A stretch of DNA of 6,259 nt from UBA5177 sp002413265 (GTDB lineage Bacteria > Chloroflexota > UBA5177), in NCBI GenBank assembly GCA_036752825.1, contig DAIORV010000128.1, positions 1 through 6,259 of the forward strand. The letters are read 5' to 3'. Of this stretch, positions 5,620 to 6,259 are shown one piece after another. The notes beneath the pieces are model-generated. The model was not told where the DNA came from. It was given only the letters and a program-made list of their open reading frames with translations, and made no database searches. The translations under genes were made by a program, and so were the position numbers. Positions within the stretch are counted from its first letter, which is position 1. Every line of letters begins with the position of its first letter.

Positions 5620-6259
5620 GTCCGGTCCTCGGACCCCAGTTTCTTGAGGCGCTCGAGCCTCGCCGGCTCGTCAGACGAAAGCCAGGGATCTTTAGAGAGA
5701 GTCTCACAAGCACGAACGAAATGGGGGCGTGCTTCGTCGGCTCGACCTAGGGCCAGCAGGCACTCCGCGATCTCTTCCTCGACATAGCCGTCGGGATCTC
5801 CGCGTTCTTTGACACGCGACAAATTTTCCAGCTGGATCGCCAGGGCTTCACCGGCCCGGCCAAGCGATCGAAGGGTTCGGGCGACCGTCCACGCGGCAAT
5901 GCGCGCCTCTCGGTCTTTTCCCGCGCTCTGCTGCCATTCGAGGCCGCGCTGAAAGGTATCGAGCGCTTCTTCGTAGCGGCCGAGCTCGTGGTATGACCAG
6001 CCAATGTTGTTCAGGAGGGAGCCCTTCCATTTTTGAGCCGATGGATCTTCCGAGCCTTTGCAAAGCTCCAGAGCCGCCAGGTTCCAGTCGAGACCCGTCG
6101 TTCCCGGCTCGACGATTGCCATCATGTGCGCGGCGTCGACGGCGAAACCGTCCTCACCGTGTTCGACGGCGAGATGCCATGCGGCCCGGAAGTTGTCTCT
6201 GGCAGGATCGGTTTCTCCGGCGGTGTTGTAGACGCGGCCTCGCTCCAGGAGGTAGCGCA
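5616..6259 (-). CDS. Tetratricopeptide repeat protein, partial (N-terminus beyond window)
   Basis: The frame stays open from the window edge to the TGA at 5616-5618, giving 213 visible residues. An internal ATG pair at 6120-6125 is not taken as the start, because the 44 codons before it are also repeat-like (RGRVYNTAGETDPARDNFR). Four helix-pair repeats can be seen in the visible part: about 1-34, 80-113 (NNIGWSYHELGRYEEALDTF), 118-153 (VARTLRSLGRAGEALAI) and 157-190 (IAECLLALGRADEARPHF). TPR arrays bind protein partners. No enzyme domain or membrane segment is visible in this part, and the partner is unknown. The gene precedes the GH4 gene and overlaps its start by four bases, so both are made from one transcript. 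What lies N-terminal (more repeats, or another domain) cannot be seen. Confidence 0.87.
   Translation of the reverse strand, partial: RYLLERGRVYNTAGETDPARDNFRAAWHLAVEHGEDGFAVDAAHMMAIVEPGTTGLDWNLAALELCKGSEDPSAQKWKGSLLNNIGWSYHELGRYEEALDTFQRGLEWQQSAGKDREARIAAWTVARTLRSLGRAGEALAIQLENLSRVKERGDPDGYVEEEIAECLLALGRADEARPHFVRACETLSKDPWLSSDEPARLERLKKLGSEDRT

Noticed and set aside
5024..5713. A 229-codon minus-strand frame overlapping the GH4 gene in another phase
   Set aside because: The product is extremely Arg-rich and low in complexity, and the overlapping frame carries all GH4 motifs.

Overview
The window is GC-rich DNA from a free-living bacterium. Two genes carry Sec-type signal peptides. The other recognisable genes are an NAD-dependent GH4 glycosidase, a TPR protein and a PadR-type regulator with a His-rich N-terminus. 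This mix would fit a soil or environmental phylum such as Acidobacteriota, Gemmatimonadota or a similar group, but nothing here fixes the taxon. No rRNA, tRNA, CRISPR array, transposase or insertion sequence was seen.

Layout. (1) At 21-473 (+) is a small conserved-looking protein of unknown function that follows an upstream gene lost at the edge. (2) At 474-1209 is about 740 bases without a convincing intact gene. It holds one weak hairpin and, on the minus strand, possible remains of a decayed frame. (3) At 1210-3164 (+) is a secreted-protein locus: a candidate promoter, a leader of about 140 nt with a Shine-Dalgarno-like site, an exported papain-like (C1A) cysteine peptidase without a propeptide, a long imperfect intergenic hairpin, and a second exported 187-aa protein of unknown function with a basic C-terminus. 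(4) At 3215-4310 (+) is a regulator unit. A well-formed promoter has an inverted repeat lying just after its -10 box. It drives a PadR-family gene resembling the metal-responsive YqjI type, then a small hypothetical gene. (5) At 4318-6259 (-) is an operon read towards the centre: a TPR protein open at the window edge, overlapping by ATGA with a GH4 alpha-galactosidase-like enzyme. The GH4 stop lies 7 nt from the stop of the convergent small gene.

How the parts may work together. The two exported proteins are probably one transcription unit and may act together outside the cytoplasm. The lack of a propeptide on the peptidase leaves open how its activity is controlled. The PadR gene is probably self-regulated through the repeat at 3244-3265, and its His-rich head suggests metal or haem sensing. 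The GH4 enzyme acts in the cytoplasm on a sugar imported by a system not seen here. Its tight coupling to a TPR protein gives no obvious functional reason. The most interesting items are the prodomain-less peptidase with its unknown secreted partner, and the His-rich PadR autoregulatory unit.
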